Shown: positions 36,707 through 45,353, counted from the first letter of the stretch. The stretch is 64,000 bases of DNA from an uncultured Pseudomonadota bacterium (GCA_903918375.1 CAIXED010000022.1:1-64000), one strand, 5' to 3'. Numbers and translations are program-made. The notes: a model not told the origin generated them from the letters alone.

Positions 36707-37138
36707 TTATGAGCTAACAGCCGAAAATTCTTTAGATGGGATTTGATTGTTGCTAGCTATCGAAGCCCAGGCACTTTTAATTTCATTCATTAATTTGTAG
36801 ACCTCGTCTAATAGCTCAACTTGATTATTCAGATGAGCATTAAGTAGTTGTTTAATCATATAGCTATATAAATTATCCAAATTACTGGCTAATTCCCCAC
36901 CTTGCTCAAAATTTAGGCTACTGCGTAAACCACTGTCGATTAAGGTCACTGCATGAGCAATTGCATTGCCTTTTTCAACAAGCTCTTGTTTTTGCATGTG
37001 ATGTTTGGCTTTAACAATTGCAACCAAGGTCGCGTCCAGTAGCATTGAGATTAATTGATGCGGATTTGCGCTATAGGCTGAGGTTTCTAGGCCGACATTT
37101 GCATAAGCCTTAGCGGCATGATTGCTATATCTATTCAT
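36707..37138 (-). CDS. fliS: Flagellin export chaperone FliS
   Basis: 143 residues. AAKAYANVGLETSAYSANPHQLISMLLDATLVAIVKAKHHM is the FliS core, followed by AHAVTLIDSGLRSSLNFEQGGELASNLDNLYSYMIKQLLNAH. Four-helix chaperone that binds the flagellin C-terminus and stops it polymerising in the cytoplasm. Downstream of fliD in the usual order. Confidence 0.93.
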   Translation of the reverse strand: MNRYSNHAAKAYANVGLETSAYSANPHQLISMLLDATLVAIVKAKHHMQKQELVEKGNAIAHAVTLIDSGLRSSLNFEQGGELASNLDNLYSYMIKQLLNAHLNNQVELLDEVYKLMNEIKSAWASIASNNQIPSKEFSAVSS

Positions 37139-37160
37139 AAGACTACCTGTATTTTAAGGT

Positions 37161-39161
37161 TTAATTGCTTTTCGACAGCGAGGTAAGCTGTTGCGTCAAG
37201 TAGCTACTGGTTGATGTCATTTTCGACATAATCGTATCAAGCGAGTTAAATTGAGCCTCATAACGCTTTTGCAAGACGGTTAGTCGATCTTGAGTTCGGG
37301 TAATATCATCGCCCAGCTTTTTGATTGAAGCATTTATACCGTCAGTTCTAGTTGTAATTAGGCCGTTGCTTGCTGTGAATGAGTCAATCAGTTGATTGAC
37401 TTGCACTGCAATGCCTTGGGTGTAGTTCACCGTGCCCCGATTACCGATACCGCCGCCAATCATTTTGATTGTCAGTCCTTCACTATCATCGCCTGTGGCA
37501 CCAATCAGATATTGGCCGCTCGATGTGACTGTTTTACCGTTAATGCTGCCAATCATATTAAGACCAGATTGTGCGACGCCATTACCACCCAAAATAGTTT
37601 CGGCGGCATTGCCGCTTAGGTTAATTGATGAGGTTGAGCCAAAGTAATTGGAAACAAGATTAATTTTGCCGTCATTGCTGGCGTTAACTGCGACACTTAG
37701 CCCAAAGTTTGCAAAGCTGCTATTGGCGTTAATGCGAGATTGGATTTCTGCGGCTAATCCACTGGCTGTATAGCTTCCAGCGGTTAACTTGATAGACGAA
37801 CTGATGCCGTTTAAATTGACGCTCAAGCTATCGTTGATGTTGGCTGTAATGTTTAGGCCTGCGGCTGATTGACCGCTGAGAGAACCTTGGCTTGCCATTT
37901 GGCTAATGTTGACAGCATAGCTACCAGTTTTAGTCGCTGATGAGGTGCTTACATATTTTATTTGACTGTCTGTACTGTTACCGGTAGCGGTAAATAAACT
38001 GGCAATTTGATCGTAGGCACTATCAATCGCTGTTTGTAATTTAGTTGAATCAAGTGTCAGTGTGCCTTCTTTTTGAAAGCTAATACCTATCTGGTTTAAC
38101 ATTTTAAACCCCGTTGAACCATTAGGTAGGGCAGAGCTAAGGGTGCTTCGGATTTGATTCTTGATAGAGCGGAGTGACGATTCACCGTAGAGCGTAGCGC
38201 CTTTTTGGGTGTTTGTGTCATAAGTGGTCAAGGTGCTAATTGAGCTGATTAAGCTGTTATAGCCTTTGACAAGATTCTGCAAATTGGTGGATAGCGTATC
38301 GGTATTTCTGGCAATGTTGAGATTAGTCGGGCTGCCCGTATTGATTTTCTGCAGCGATAGCGTAACGCCTGTGATTACATCATCAATCGTGTTACTGGAT
38401 TTAGTGATCGCAAAGCCATCGATTTTAAGTTTTGCGTTTTGCGCCTTGGTCAATTCAGTCAGTGCTTGGCCTGCGTTGTTGGTGGGGTCATAGTTTAAAA
38501 AATCCGACAGGGTGGCATCACCGGATACAGCGATTTTCATACTCTGAGTTTCACCGGTTTGGCTATTGCTTAATAGCAATCGGTAAGGCGTATTCGTACC
38601 ATCGTTAATAATCGATGCAGAAACACCGATGTTTGCAGAATTAATGGCGTCGCGAATACCGGATAGTGTGTTGTTAGAACTGTCGATTGTGACTGTCTTT
38701 GATGGCAAACTATTATTAACAAACGCAGCGCCCGTGTATTTGCCATCAGTAGTGGTTCCACCTTGTATCGTGCCAAAATCAAAACGGATTGTGCCAGTAC
38801 CTAGAACATCGTTAATGCCGTTTTTACCACTACTGACAATCTTTTGGCTTTGTGCCAATTGATTAACTTCGATGTTGTAATTGGCAGGTAAAGCATTCCC
38901 CGATAGTTTGCTAGTTAATGAAATATTTTCTGAGCTAGAGGCGGTTAATGATTGAAAACCTTTACCATCACTCAGCGCCCGTAGAGTGGTTTGAAATTGG
39001 GATAGATTGCTCTTAATTGAGCCAAAAGCACTGAGCTTAGCGTTGTAGTCAGCCTTTTTAGTATTGAGGGTGTCTAAGGGTTTTTGTTCAGCCTTCATTA
39101 AACTTTGGACTAAACTGCTTACATCCAAACCTGAGCCAACGCCTGCTGAAGAAAGTCCCAT
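37161..39161 (-). CDS. fliD: Flagellar filament cap protein FliD
   Basis: 666 residues. N-terminal FliD domain (SAGVGSGLDVSSLVQSLMKAEQKPLDTLN), middle with two repeated SxxxNLNGxxxxxxL-type modules, and the C-terminal FliD domain ending in coiled coil (RLTVLQKRYEAQFNSLDTIMSKM, SSYLTQQLTSL). Caps the filament and helps flagellin fold. At the long end for FliD (commonly 450-500 residues), due to an expanded middle; caps can carry adhesive domains. Confidence 0.93.
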   Translation of the reverse strand: MGLSSAGVGSGLDVSSLVQSLMKAEQKPLDTLNTKKADYNAKLSAFGSIKSNLSQFQTTLRALSDGKGFQSLTASSSENISLTSKLSGNALPANYNIEVNQLAQSQKIVSSGKNGINDVLGTGTIRFDFGTIQGGTTTDGKYTGAAFVNNSLPSKTVTIDSSNNTLSGIRDAINSANIGVSASIINDGTNTPYRLLLSNSQTGETQSMKIAVSGDATLSDFLNYDPTNNAGQALTELTKAQNAKLKIDGFAITKSSNTIDDVITGVTLSLQKINTGSPTNLNIARNTDTLSTNLQNLVKGYNSLISSISTLTTYDTNTQKGATLYGESSLRSIKNQIRSTLSSALPNGSTGFKMLNQIGISFQKEGTLTLDSTKLQTAIDSAYDQIASLFTATGNSTDSQIKYVSTSSATKTGSYAVNISQMASQGSLSGQSAAGLNITANINDSLSVNLNGISSSIKLTAGSYTASGLAAEIQSRINANSSFANFGLSVAVNASNDGKINLVSNYFGSTSSINLSGNAAETILGGNGVAQSGLNMIGSINGKTVTSSGQYLIGATGDDSEGLTIKMIGGGIGNRGTVNYTQGIAVQVNQLIDSFTASNGLITTRTDGINASIKKLGDDITRTQDRLTVLQKRYEAQFNSLDTIMSKMTSTSSYLTQQLTSLSKSN

Positions 39162-39184
39162 TGTTATATCCTCGTCGCAACTAA

Positions 39185-39568
39185 CTAAATATTATTTCTG
39201 TAGATCAAGCCTTGTTTCGGGTCATTAGCTCGGCTAAAGTCGATTGCTTGTTCACTAGGTATTTGGCGAATAATTTCGTCAGTTTTAGTATCTTTCACCA
39301 CAATCACCACTTGCCCACCATTGTCGCGAACATCGAATTCAACCGAAATATTATGACTTTTAACTAAATCGTTAAGCGTATTAGCCGCCTTTTGAATATC
39401 TTGGATTGGTGCCGGTGCATTTTGGGTTACCGAAGAAGCTGCGCTATCTGAATTTCCTATAAGGTTTAGCTTATCTAATAACGCATCGGTTGCTTGGGGT
39501 TGGGTATTGGTCGTTGCACTCTTAGTTGTCGAGTATTTAGTTGTACTATCAATTGACTGAATATCCAT
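39185..39568 (-). CDS. flaG: FlaG family protein
   Basis: 127 residues from ATG at 39568, with GAGGT at the right distance; a start five codons earlier has no such site. The N-terminal half is Ser/Thr/Ala-rich; the C-terminal half has the FlaG pattern: NISVEFDVRDNGGQVVIVVKD, TDEIIRQIPSEQAIDF. FlaG affects filament length in related bacteria. Lies between flagellin and the cap gene, as is typical. Confidence 0.9.
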   Translation of the reverse strand: MDIQSIDSTTKYSTTKSATTNTQPQATDALLDKLNLIGNSDSAASSVTQNAPAPIQDIQKAANTLNDLVKSHNISVEFDVRDNGGQVVIVVKDTKTDEIIRQIPSEQAIDFSRANDPKQGLIYRNNI

Positions 39569-39631
39569 AAGGATATACCTCATAAAAAATTTAACGATAC
39601 CTTGGATTCCATGGCTTTAATGTCCTTAAAA

Positions 39632-39657
39632 CCTCGCTAAATTAAAATTTAGCGAGG
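39632..39657 (-). terminator. Terminator after the flagellin gene
   Basis: Perfect 11-bp stem (CCTCGCTAAAT/ATTTAGCGAGG) with four-base loop, followed on the minus strand by TTTTAAGG. It begins 17 bases after the flagellin stop codon and would separate abundant flagellin mRNA from flaG-fliD-fliS-fliT. Confidence 0.75.
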
Positions 39658-39674
39658 CTTAAGCTAAAAGTGGC

Positions 39675-41408
39675 TTATTTCAATAGCACCATTACGTTAT
39701 TAGGTAATTGGTTTGCTTGTGCCAACATTGCCATACCCGCTTGTTGCAAGATTTGAAAACGTGCCATTTGTGCTGTTTCTGCCGCGTAGTCAGTATCTAA
39801 GATATGACTTTTCGCGTTTGTGAAACTCTCGTTTGAAACTGTCAGCGTAGAAATTACCGCTGATAGACGGTTTTGAGTTGCACCTTGTTGAATCTGGGCA
39901 ACGTTAACCTGTTTCATAGCTTCGTCTAGTTGTTTGATCGCATCTTGAGCATCAACCTGGGTCAGAATATTGACACCATTAGAGTTACTAGAAATCAAAC
40001 TTTCTGTGCTTCCAGCGGTGGTGTAAGAAACCGATTGTACTGCTGATAATTTAGCCGCTGAGCCATTAGCAGCAAAATCGGCACTAACTAAAGCATCAGC
40101 TGCATTGGTATAAACGAACTGACCAGCTTGTAGATTTGTATCCGTAGTAATCAGGCTGCCATTTTCATCACGAAATTTGGTGTTGCTAGAGCCTGTTATG
40201 GCGAATGTTTCGTCTGATTTGATTTGATATTGTTTCAAACCGTTTACTTCGTTAGTTGCTGTACCCTCAATAGTGACAACTGCTTGCGAGGTATTGGCAG
40301 CAACAGTAGGTGCTTCAATGCCACCGTATTCAACGACAGAGGCAAGAACAGCTTGTTCTGGCAAATCATTCCACTGACCATTGGTGTACAGTTGAACCGC
40401 ATCTTCATTGCCAGCGTTATTGGGTTCGCCACCAGCCCAGTTAGTCCAACTTAATTTGCCTGTTTCTGGCGCGCCTGCATATGCAAATTGACCTTCTGTT
40501 ACAGCATCATTGGCGTTGATCCATACAGATTGATTTTTAGTTCTAGCAATATCAGTGACAAAAGCGTTTTCGCTAGCGCTTGTAATTGTTGTCAAATAAC
40601 CTTTTTGATCAGCTACACCAGCGATACCTGTAATTGATTGCGAAGCGGCATTGCTAATTGCATCGCTTGTGCTGCCCGCAACTGCAGTTGGTGAACCATT
40701 AGTTGCATCGAATTTTTTGCCGCTAGCAATAAATTCATAGATGTGACCATTGGCTGCATTAAAGAAAACATTGCTTGCTCTTGGATCATTCGCACTAGCA
40801 AGGCTTGATTTCCAAGTGTCAAATTGGGCTTGAGTAAAGGTGGTTGCTTTAGGAGCAGCTGTGGTAGTTGCTGTTTGTGCTTGTAGACCTGTGCTAACTG
40901 CCGCAGACACTTTATCTAAATTAATGCCTTGTAATTTAATCGTGTCGTATGCGGTGGTGTCAGAACCAATTTGAATGGTGATCGATTTATCGCTCAACGC
41001 ATTATTACCGTTGAAATAGGTATTGTTTTTAATACGACCTATCTCTTGTTGTAACTGTAAGAATTCAGCGTTCAACAATTCTCTATCCGAGGTACCGTTC
41101 GTACCGTTAGAGGCTTGAACCGCTAATTCGCGCATTCTTTGCAAGTTATTGTTGATTTGAGTCAGTGCGCCTTCAGCTGTTTGAGAGAATGAAATTGCAT
41201 CGTTGGTATTGCGAATTGCAACCGTTTGACCGCGAATTTGTGATTCAAGACGATTAGAAATAGTCAAACCTGCGGCATCGTCTTTCGCACTGTTTACACG
41301 CAAACCAGTTGATAAACGTTGAATTGATTGAGCAAGTGCGTTCTGAGATTTAGTCAGATTATTCTGAGTATTCAAAGACGCCAAATTGGTGTTAATGAAA
41401 GAAGACAT
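39675..41408 (-). CDS. fliC: Flagellin with an inserted C-type-lectin-like domain
   Basis: 577 residues. Both conserved flagellin ends are present: residues 1-~175 (NTNLASLNTQNNLTKSQ, RLSTGLRVNSAKDDAAGLTI) and ~480-577 (DEAMKQVNVAQIQQGATQNRL, ILQQAGMAMLAQANQLPNNV). The variable middle contains, at about 215-361, a C-type-lectin-like domain: NGHIYEFI, GYLTTITSASENAFV, WINANDAVTEGQFAY, WTNWAGGEPNN and QWNDLP, ending VVEYGG. The EPN motif (328-330) and WND motif (346-348) are those that bind calcium and mannose-type sugars in true C-type lectins. No cysteines are present, as in many bacterial relatives. A further ~110-residue beta-rich part follows. Transcribed from a strong sigma-28 promoter; GGAG precedes the ATG. 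The only flagellin gene in the window. Confidence 0.93.
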   Translation of the reverse strand: MSSFINTNLASLNTQNNLTKSQNALAQSIQRLSTGLRVNSAKDDAAGLTISNRLESQIRGQTVAIRNTNDAISFSQTAEGALTQINNNLQRMRELAVQASNGTNGTSDRELLNAEFLQLQQEIGRIKNNTYFNGNNALSDKSITIQIGSDTTAYDTIKLQGINLDKVSAAVSTGLQAQTATTTAAPKATTFTQAQFDTWKSSLASANDPRASNVFFNAANGHIYEFIASGKKFDATNGSPTAVAGSTSDAISNAASQSITGIAGVADQKGYLTTITSASENAFVTDIARTKNQSVWINANDAVTEGQFAYAGAPETGKLSWTNWAGGEPNNAGNEDAVQLYTNGQWNDLPEQAVLASVVEYGGIEAPTVAANTSQAVVTIEGTATNEVNGLKQYQIKSDETFAITGSSNTKFRDENGSLITTDTNLQAGQFVYTNAADALVSADFAANGSAAKLSAVQSVSYTTAGSTESLISSNSNGVNILTQVDAQDAIKQLDEAMKQVNVAQIQQGATQNRLSAVISTLTVSNESFTNAKSHILDTDYAAETAQMARFQILQQAGMAMLAQANQLPNNVMVLLK

Positions 41409-41486
41409 GGTGTTTCTCCAGTAAATTTAAAGTTCAGTCAGGTAGTTACACCGTTCGTTTGTAGCTCACTAACGATGTTGAATTTA

Positions 41487-41513
41487 TTAACGGGCTTGCT
41501 CGCAAAAACTTTA
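41487..41513 (-). promoter_or_regulatory. Sigma-28 (FliA) promoter of the flagellin gene
   Basis: On the minus strand: TAAAGTTT (perfect -35), 11 bases, CCCGTTAA (6/8 to GCCGATAA). It lies 78 bases before the flagellin start codon, leaving a leader of about 70 bases. Same layout and same CGTTAA end as the flgM promoter. Confidence 0.8.
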
Positions 41514-41574
41514 GAAATATTTTGCATAAATTTACAAACTCATTGTTTAGCTAACTGGAATCGGTTGTTTGGTT

Positions 41575-42384
41575 TTACTGGTTCTTAATTTTGGCTAAGT
41601 TGAAATCGAAGTCGAAATCAAAGTCGTCGGTGATATTGACTAAGTCATTGCTGGATTGGATTTTGGGTTTGTTTGTCAATTCGTCACGGGTTAAATGGCT
41701 CGAATTTGGATGTGCAGCAAAACTCGATTGGGCGGAGTCGCTAAGCCTTTCATCATCGCTAAACAGCGGTTTTCTTAGTCGCTTGAATCTTTGGAAACCT
41801 AGAATGCTCAATATGCCTGTTAAAAATACAATCACATTTAAAGGATTAAATCTGTTGCTCGGCTCGATTGTGGAAGCCGGAGGCGATATTGTGTCGGTAT
41901 TAACTGGCGCAGTAGTGTCGGATTTTATCGGTAAAGACAAATTCGGATGAGTGTCTGCTGGGGTTTGATCTGTGTTGGTTACAGTTAAATTGGCTGGGTT
42001 GATTACAGTCTCTTTTAGATTGAGGTTAAGACGACTATAGCTGACTTGTTTTTTTGATCTGATTTCTAATAACAAATCGACTTTAGGATTTTCAAGCGCT
42101 GATTTGGAATAGATTTTAATCGTTGAACCAACTCGTTTGAGATGGATTTTATGCAGATTGTCATTAATAACCACACCTGCTTGCACCATTTTCTGAACCG
42201 GTGCGATTTTGACGGTGGTTTTGGATTTCAGCTCATTAGCGCCGAGCAACAGGGCCATTGTGCCGTTTAAGTTCTCATGTAGCCGTGAATTAACAGTAAT
42301 CTCACCCAGTTCAGCAGCGTTAGCTATCGGCGAAACTGAGAACAAGCAAATCAGGGTTATCGGGCTGAATTTAGAATTGGGCAT
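41575..42384 (-). CDS. Short FimV/HubP-like N-terminal domain protein
   Basis: 269 residues. Signal peptide (to about ANA), then the FimV-type domain opening AELGEITVNSRLHENLNGTMALLLGANEL (typical: LGEIxxxSxLxexLxAxIxL), then about 30 polar residues, a single membrane helix near 180-197 (PLNVIVFLTGILSILGF), a basic flank and an acidic cytoplasmic tail ending in DFDFDFDFN. Classical FimV/HubP polar landmarks are several times longer, with a LysM domain and TPR-like C-terminus, neither seen here. It sits four bases after motD and just before the flagellin, so a role in placing the flagellum or stator is plausible but inferred. Confidence 0.7.
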   Translation of the reverse strand: MPNSKFSPITLICLFSVSPIANAAELGEITVNSRLHENLNGTMALLLGANELKSKTTVKIAPVQKMVQAGVVINDNLHKIHLKRVGSTIKIYSKSALENPKVDLLLEIRSKKQVSYSRLNLNLKETVINPANLTVTNTDQTPADTHPNLSLPIKSDTTAPVNTDTISPPASTIEPSNRFNPLNVIVFLTGILSILGFQRFKRLRKPLFSDDERLSDSAQSSFAAHPNSSHLTRDELTNKPKIQSSNDLVNITDDFDFDFDFNLAKIKNQ

Positions 42385-42388
42385 AATT

Positions 42389-43252
42389 TTAATGAGCGGT
42401 GATGGGTTGGCTAGTTTCGCTATTGCTTAATGCATCGAGATTTTCGGTTGGATTAGCAAGAATCATTAACTGCACTCGTCTATTTTTCATTCTGCCTTCA
42501 CTGGTTTTATTGTCACCAATAGGATGGGTGCCGGCATAGCCCAGCGCTGCTAGGCGATTGTCAGCAATGCCGTGTTCGATTAAAAACCGCACTACACCAC
42601 TTGCTCGAGCCGATGATAATTCCCAGTTGGACGGGTAAATTGGGGTGTTGATCGGTTTGTCGTCGGTATATCCCTCAACTCTGATCTGATGAGTTTGATT
42701 TTTTAATATTGTCGCTATCGATTCTAAAGTTTGCTGAGATTGCGGATTGAGCTTGGCATTTGCAGGGGTAAATAAAATACTGGCGTTGATAACAACACTG
42801 ACGCCCCAGGTCGATTTGTTGATATGAATGGTTCCCTGATCAATCATCGATGTCAGGTTTTGTTGCAGTTGCTCGACGATTGAATCGATTTGTGCTTGTT
42901 CTTTGCTAATCAATAATTGTTTGGTTTGCTGTTCGCTGTTGCTTGCTTGGGGACTCATCTTCTCTATTGTTGCGATTGAGCTGTTATTGGCCAAGTCGCT
43001 GGGGAGTGTCGAGAATAATGATGAAGGCAAACTGAGCTCATCGAAGCCAATAGCACTGTCATATTGAGTTGTTGGTTCAGTCTCGGTTTTCTTAACCGTC
43101 GCAATCAGCTGGTTGGGGTTGTTTAATATTGTCATCGCATAGAGAGCCGCAAAAAGCGCGAACATCAGGGTAATAAAGTCGGCATAGGAGATTAACCAAC
43201 GATCTTGACTATGACGATGGTCTTGCGATTCTTGATAAGGTTTACGAGTCAT
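42389..43252 (-). CDS. motD: Flagellar stator protein, MotB family (MotD-like)
   Basis: 287 residues. Single N-terminal membrane helix with the ion-carrying Asp in SYADFITLMFALFAALYA (about residues 23-40), plug/linker region, and a C-terminal OmpA-like peptidoglycan-binding domain (RVEGYTDDKPI, NWELSSARASGVVRFLIE, GRMKNRRVQLMI). Forms the stator with the adjacent MotA-family protein, whose end it overlaps by 11 bases. Position after fliA resembles motCD. Confidence 0.88.
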   Translation of the reverse strand: MTRKPYQESQDHRHSQDRWLISYADFITLMFALFAALYAMTILNNPNQLIATVKKTETEPTTQYDSAIGFDELSLPSSLFSTLPSDLANNSSIATIEKMSPQASNSEQQTKQLLISKEQAQIDSIVEQLQQNLTSMIDQGTIHINKSTWGVSVVINASILFTPANAKLNPQSQQTLESIATILKNQTHQIRVEGYTDDKPINTPIYPSNWELSSARASGVVRFLIEHGIADNRLAALGYAGTHPIGDNKTSEGRMKNRRVQLMILANPTENLDALSNSETSQPITAH

Positions 43253-44003
43253 AGCGGATAGTTTGATGCCAGTAACTGCTCATACGTTCTTGAATTAAGC
43301 TAGGGTGCTCACCTTGTCGGATAGACAAAAATGCATCCGCTAACATTTCCCTTTTTAGCACTTCAATCTGGATATGTTGTTTAAGCTTGTTAGCAATCGG
43401 TAGGAAAATTAAGTTGGCGATACCAACGCCGTAAATAGTCGAGACAAAGGCAACGGCAATGCCTTGTCCAAATAAAGCCGGCTGAGAAATGTTTTCCATA
43501 ATATTGGTCAAACCTAACACAGCACCTAGAATGCCCATGGTTGGCGCATAGCCGCCAGCCGCTTCCCAGACTTTCACTGCCAAGTGTTGATCACGTTCAA
43601 AGCTGTTGATATCAATGTCTAAAATTTCACGGATTATAGTGGGATCAATACCATCAACAACCAGCCTTAAACCTTTGCTAATAAAAGGGTCTGGATAGTC
43701 GGAAATCATATGATCCAGTTTTAAGAAGCCGTTGACCCGAGCGGTTGAACTCCAAGTTTGGATGGTGTTGATTAATTCACTATAAAAGTCATCGTAAGGG
43801 GTAAAGGCTCGATGCAACATTCGTAAGCCATGTAACAGGTTAGCAAAGCCATTTTGCAGTAGAACTGCGCTAAAAGTACCGCCCAATACAATGACTAATG
43901 CCGAGGGTTGTATGATTGAAAGTACATGGCCGCCTTCTAGCATTTGGCCAAACAATATTGCTAAAAGACCTAGCGCTAGGCCGATTAAACTTCCCCAGTC
44001 CAT
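43242..44003 (-). CDS. motC: Flagellar stator protein, MotA family (MotC-like)
   Basis: 253 residues with four membrane helices. The start MDWGSLIGLALGLLAILFGQ, EGGHVLSI and VIVLGGTFSAVLLQ fit the MotC subgroup; PTMGILGAVLGLTNIMEN and GIAVAFVSTIYGVGIANLIFLPIANKLK are the third and fourth helices. Starts inside the fliA 3' end (19-base overlap) with AAGGAG ahead of the ATG. Proton- or sodium-driven stator; the ion cannot be settled from sequence alone. Confidence 0.88.
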   Translation of the reverse strand: MDWGSLIGLALGLLAILFGQMLEGGHVLSIIQPSALVIVLGGTFSAVLLQNGFANLLHGLRMLHRAFTPYDDFYSELINTIQTWSSTARVNGFLKLDHMISDYPDPFISKGLRLVVDGIDPTIIREILDIDINSFERDQHLAVKVWEAAGGYAPTMGILGAVLGLTNIMENISQPALFGQGIAVAFVSTIYGVGIANLIFLPIANKLKQHIQIEVLKREMLADAFLSIRQGEHPSLIQERMSSYWHQTIRYDS

Positions 44004-44716
44004 TTTTGCTCCTTTAAGATGCTTCTGATACGGCCAATTGCTTGACTATGAATTTGTGAAACTCTTGATTCTGTCACGCCCAATATCGCGCCGATTTCTT
44101 TGAGGTTAAGTTCTTCTTGGTAATAAAGACTCATCAATAATTTTTCCCGCTCAGGTAGTGCGTCGATGCTATTAACCAACGCCGCTTGAAAGCCTTGTTC
44201 GAGTAATTCCTTTAGCGGGTCATCGTTTTGTTCAGATTGAAAGCGCTCAAGAAACTGGTCGCCGTTGTCATCATTTTGAAAGTCCTCGATGTATAGCAAT
44301 TGGTGGCCGCTATTTTCGGTGAGGAATTTTTGGTAATCCGTTATCGATAAATTCAGTTGTTGTGCGATTTCGGCTTCGGTTGGATGGCGTTGATTTAGGC
44401 GTTGTAGTTCGCTAATTGCCTTTTCAATTTTTCGCATATTGTCACGAACTGTTCTGGGTAACCAATCCATATTGCGTAGTTCATCGAGGATGGCGCCGCG
44501 AATGCGTAAGGTGGCATAGGTTTCAAATTGTGCTTGTTGGGTATTTTCAAAGCGTTGAAGTGCATCAATCAGTCCTATCATGCCAGCCTGAATTAAATCA
44601 TCTTCTTCGACATTAGCCGGTAATTTGGCTTTGATTTGATGGGCGATTTTTTTGACCAGCGGGATATGAAGGCTAAAAATAGCGTCTTTCTGAGAACGGC
44701 CTTTGGCATCATACAT
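43985..44716 (-). CDS. fliA: Flagellar sigma factor FliA (sigma-28)
   Basis: 243 residues from ATG at 44716, preceded by GGGAAG; a start six codons earlier is less likely. Region 2 (DDLIQAGMIGLIDALQRFE, FETYATLRIRGAILDELRNMDWLPR), region 3 and region 4 (LKEIGAILGVTESRVSQIHSQA) are intact. Directs transcription of late flagellar genes; the anti-sigma factor gene flgM is at 50729. Overlaps flhG by eight bases. Confidence 0.95.
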   Translation of the reverse strand: MYDAKGRSQKDAIFSLHIPLVKKIAHQIKAKLPANVEEDDLIQAGMIGLIDALQRFENTQQAQFETYATLRIRGAILDELRNMDWLPRTVRDNMRKIEKAISELQRLNQRHPTEAEIAQQLNLSITDYQKFLTENSGHQLLYIEDFQNDDNGDQFLERFQSEQNDDPLKELLEQGFQAALVNSIDALPEREKLLMSLYYQEELNLKEIGAILGVTESRVSQIHSQAIGRIRSILKEQKWTGEV

Positions 44717-45353
44717 AACGACTTCCCAAAACACTGTTGTGAATGGTGGAGGAGGGCGTTGTTAGCAAGGTTTCCAAAACCTGGCTGAAAGCCTTTGCAG
44801 TCGCAGTATCGGATTGAGTATCTAATGATTGATTGCTGTGTTGCCAATCAACCTCGTTTGGAATCCAGCCTAGCGAAACTAAATTTAAGCCTAAAAAATC
44901 ACGGCTGGTGCGAATCAGATTTTGTTGAATGAGCGAGGCTTGTTCACTGCTGGTGTCAATGACTAATAATTTGAAAACCTGATTACTTAAGTATTTATGT
45001 AATGTTTTGAGTTTTAAATAAGTGGATTTGATTGCTTCAGCATCGGCTGTTGTTATGACAACAATATCGCTGTCCGATAAAGTGTTGATGAGTGAGTGAC
45101 TGAGCGGGTTTAGCTTTACATCAATTAAATAGACTTTGTTTGCTGAATCACCTGTTGGCTTATTGGCATACTCGACTAAATCAAATAGCTCAACATCGAA
45201 ACCTTTGTTGATCAATTGCCAAGCAAAATTAAGCAAAAATCCGCGACTGTGTGCAGAACTAAGTTCAGATAAAAAACAAATTTGCTGCTTAGAATGACTT
45301 GCCAATAGGCGGCGAAGTCCGGCTGCTTGGTCGAGATGTTGATTAACTGACAT
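44709..45353 (-). CDS. flhG: FlhG-like protein without a P-loop
   Basis: 214 residues, shorter than usual FlhG (about 270-300). The N-terminal DQAAGLRRL motif, which in FlhG activates the FlhF GTPase, is intact. The next strand, where FlhG/MinD proteins have GKGGVGKT, reads ELSSAHSRG: the signature lysines and the P-loop are gone. The later MinD-fold strands are still recognisable (VYLIDVK, DIVVITTADAEAIKS, FKLLVIDT, NLVSLGWIPNE). It is therefore likely unable to bind ATP in the usual way. Position between flhF and fliA is canonical, with overlaps to both. Confidence 0.8.
   Translation of the reverse strand: MSVNQHLDQAAGLRRLLASHSKQQICFLSELSSAHSRGFLLNFAWQLINKGFDVELFDLVEYANKPTGDSANKVYLIDVKLNPLSHSLINTLSDSDIVVITTADAEAIKSTYLKLKTLHKYLSNQVFKLLVIDTSSEQASLIQQNLIRTSRDFLGLNLVSLGWIPNEVDWQHSNQSLDTQSDTATAKAFSQVLETLLTTPSSTIHNSVLGSRYV

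Noticed and set aside
41591-41950. Plus-strand frame opposite the FimV-like gene, beginning MAKLKSKSKSKSS
   Set aside because: It is the mirror of the repetitive acidic tail codons of the real gene and has no independent support.
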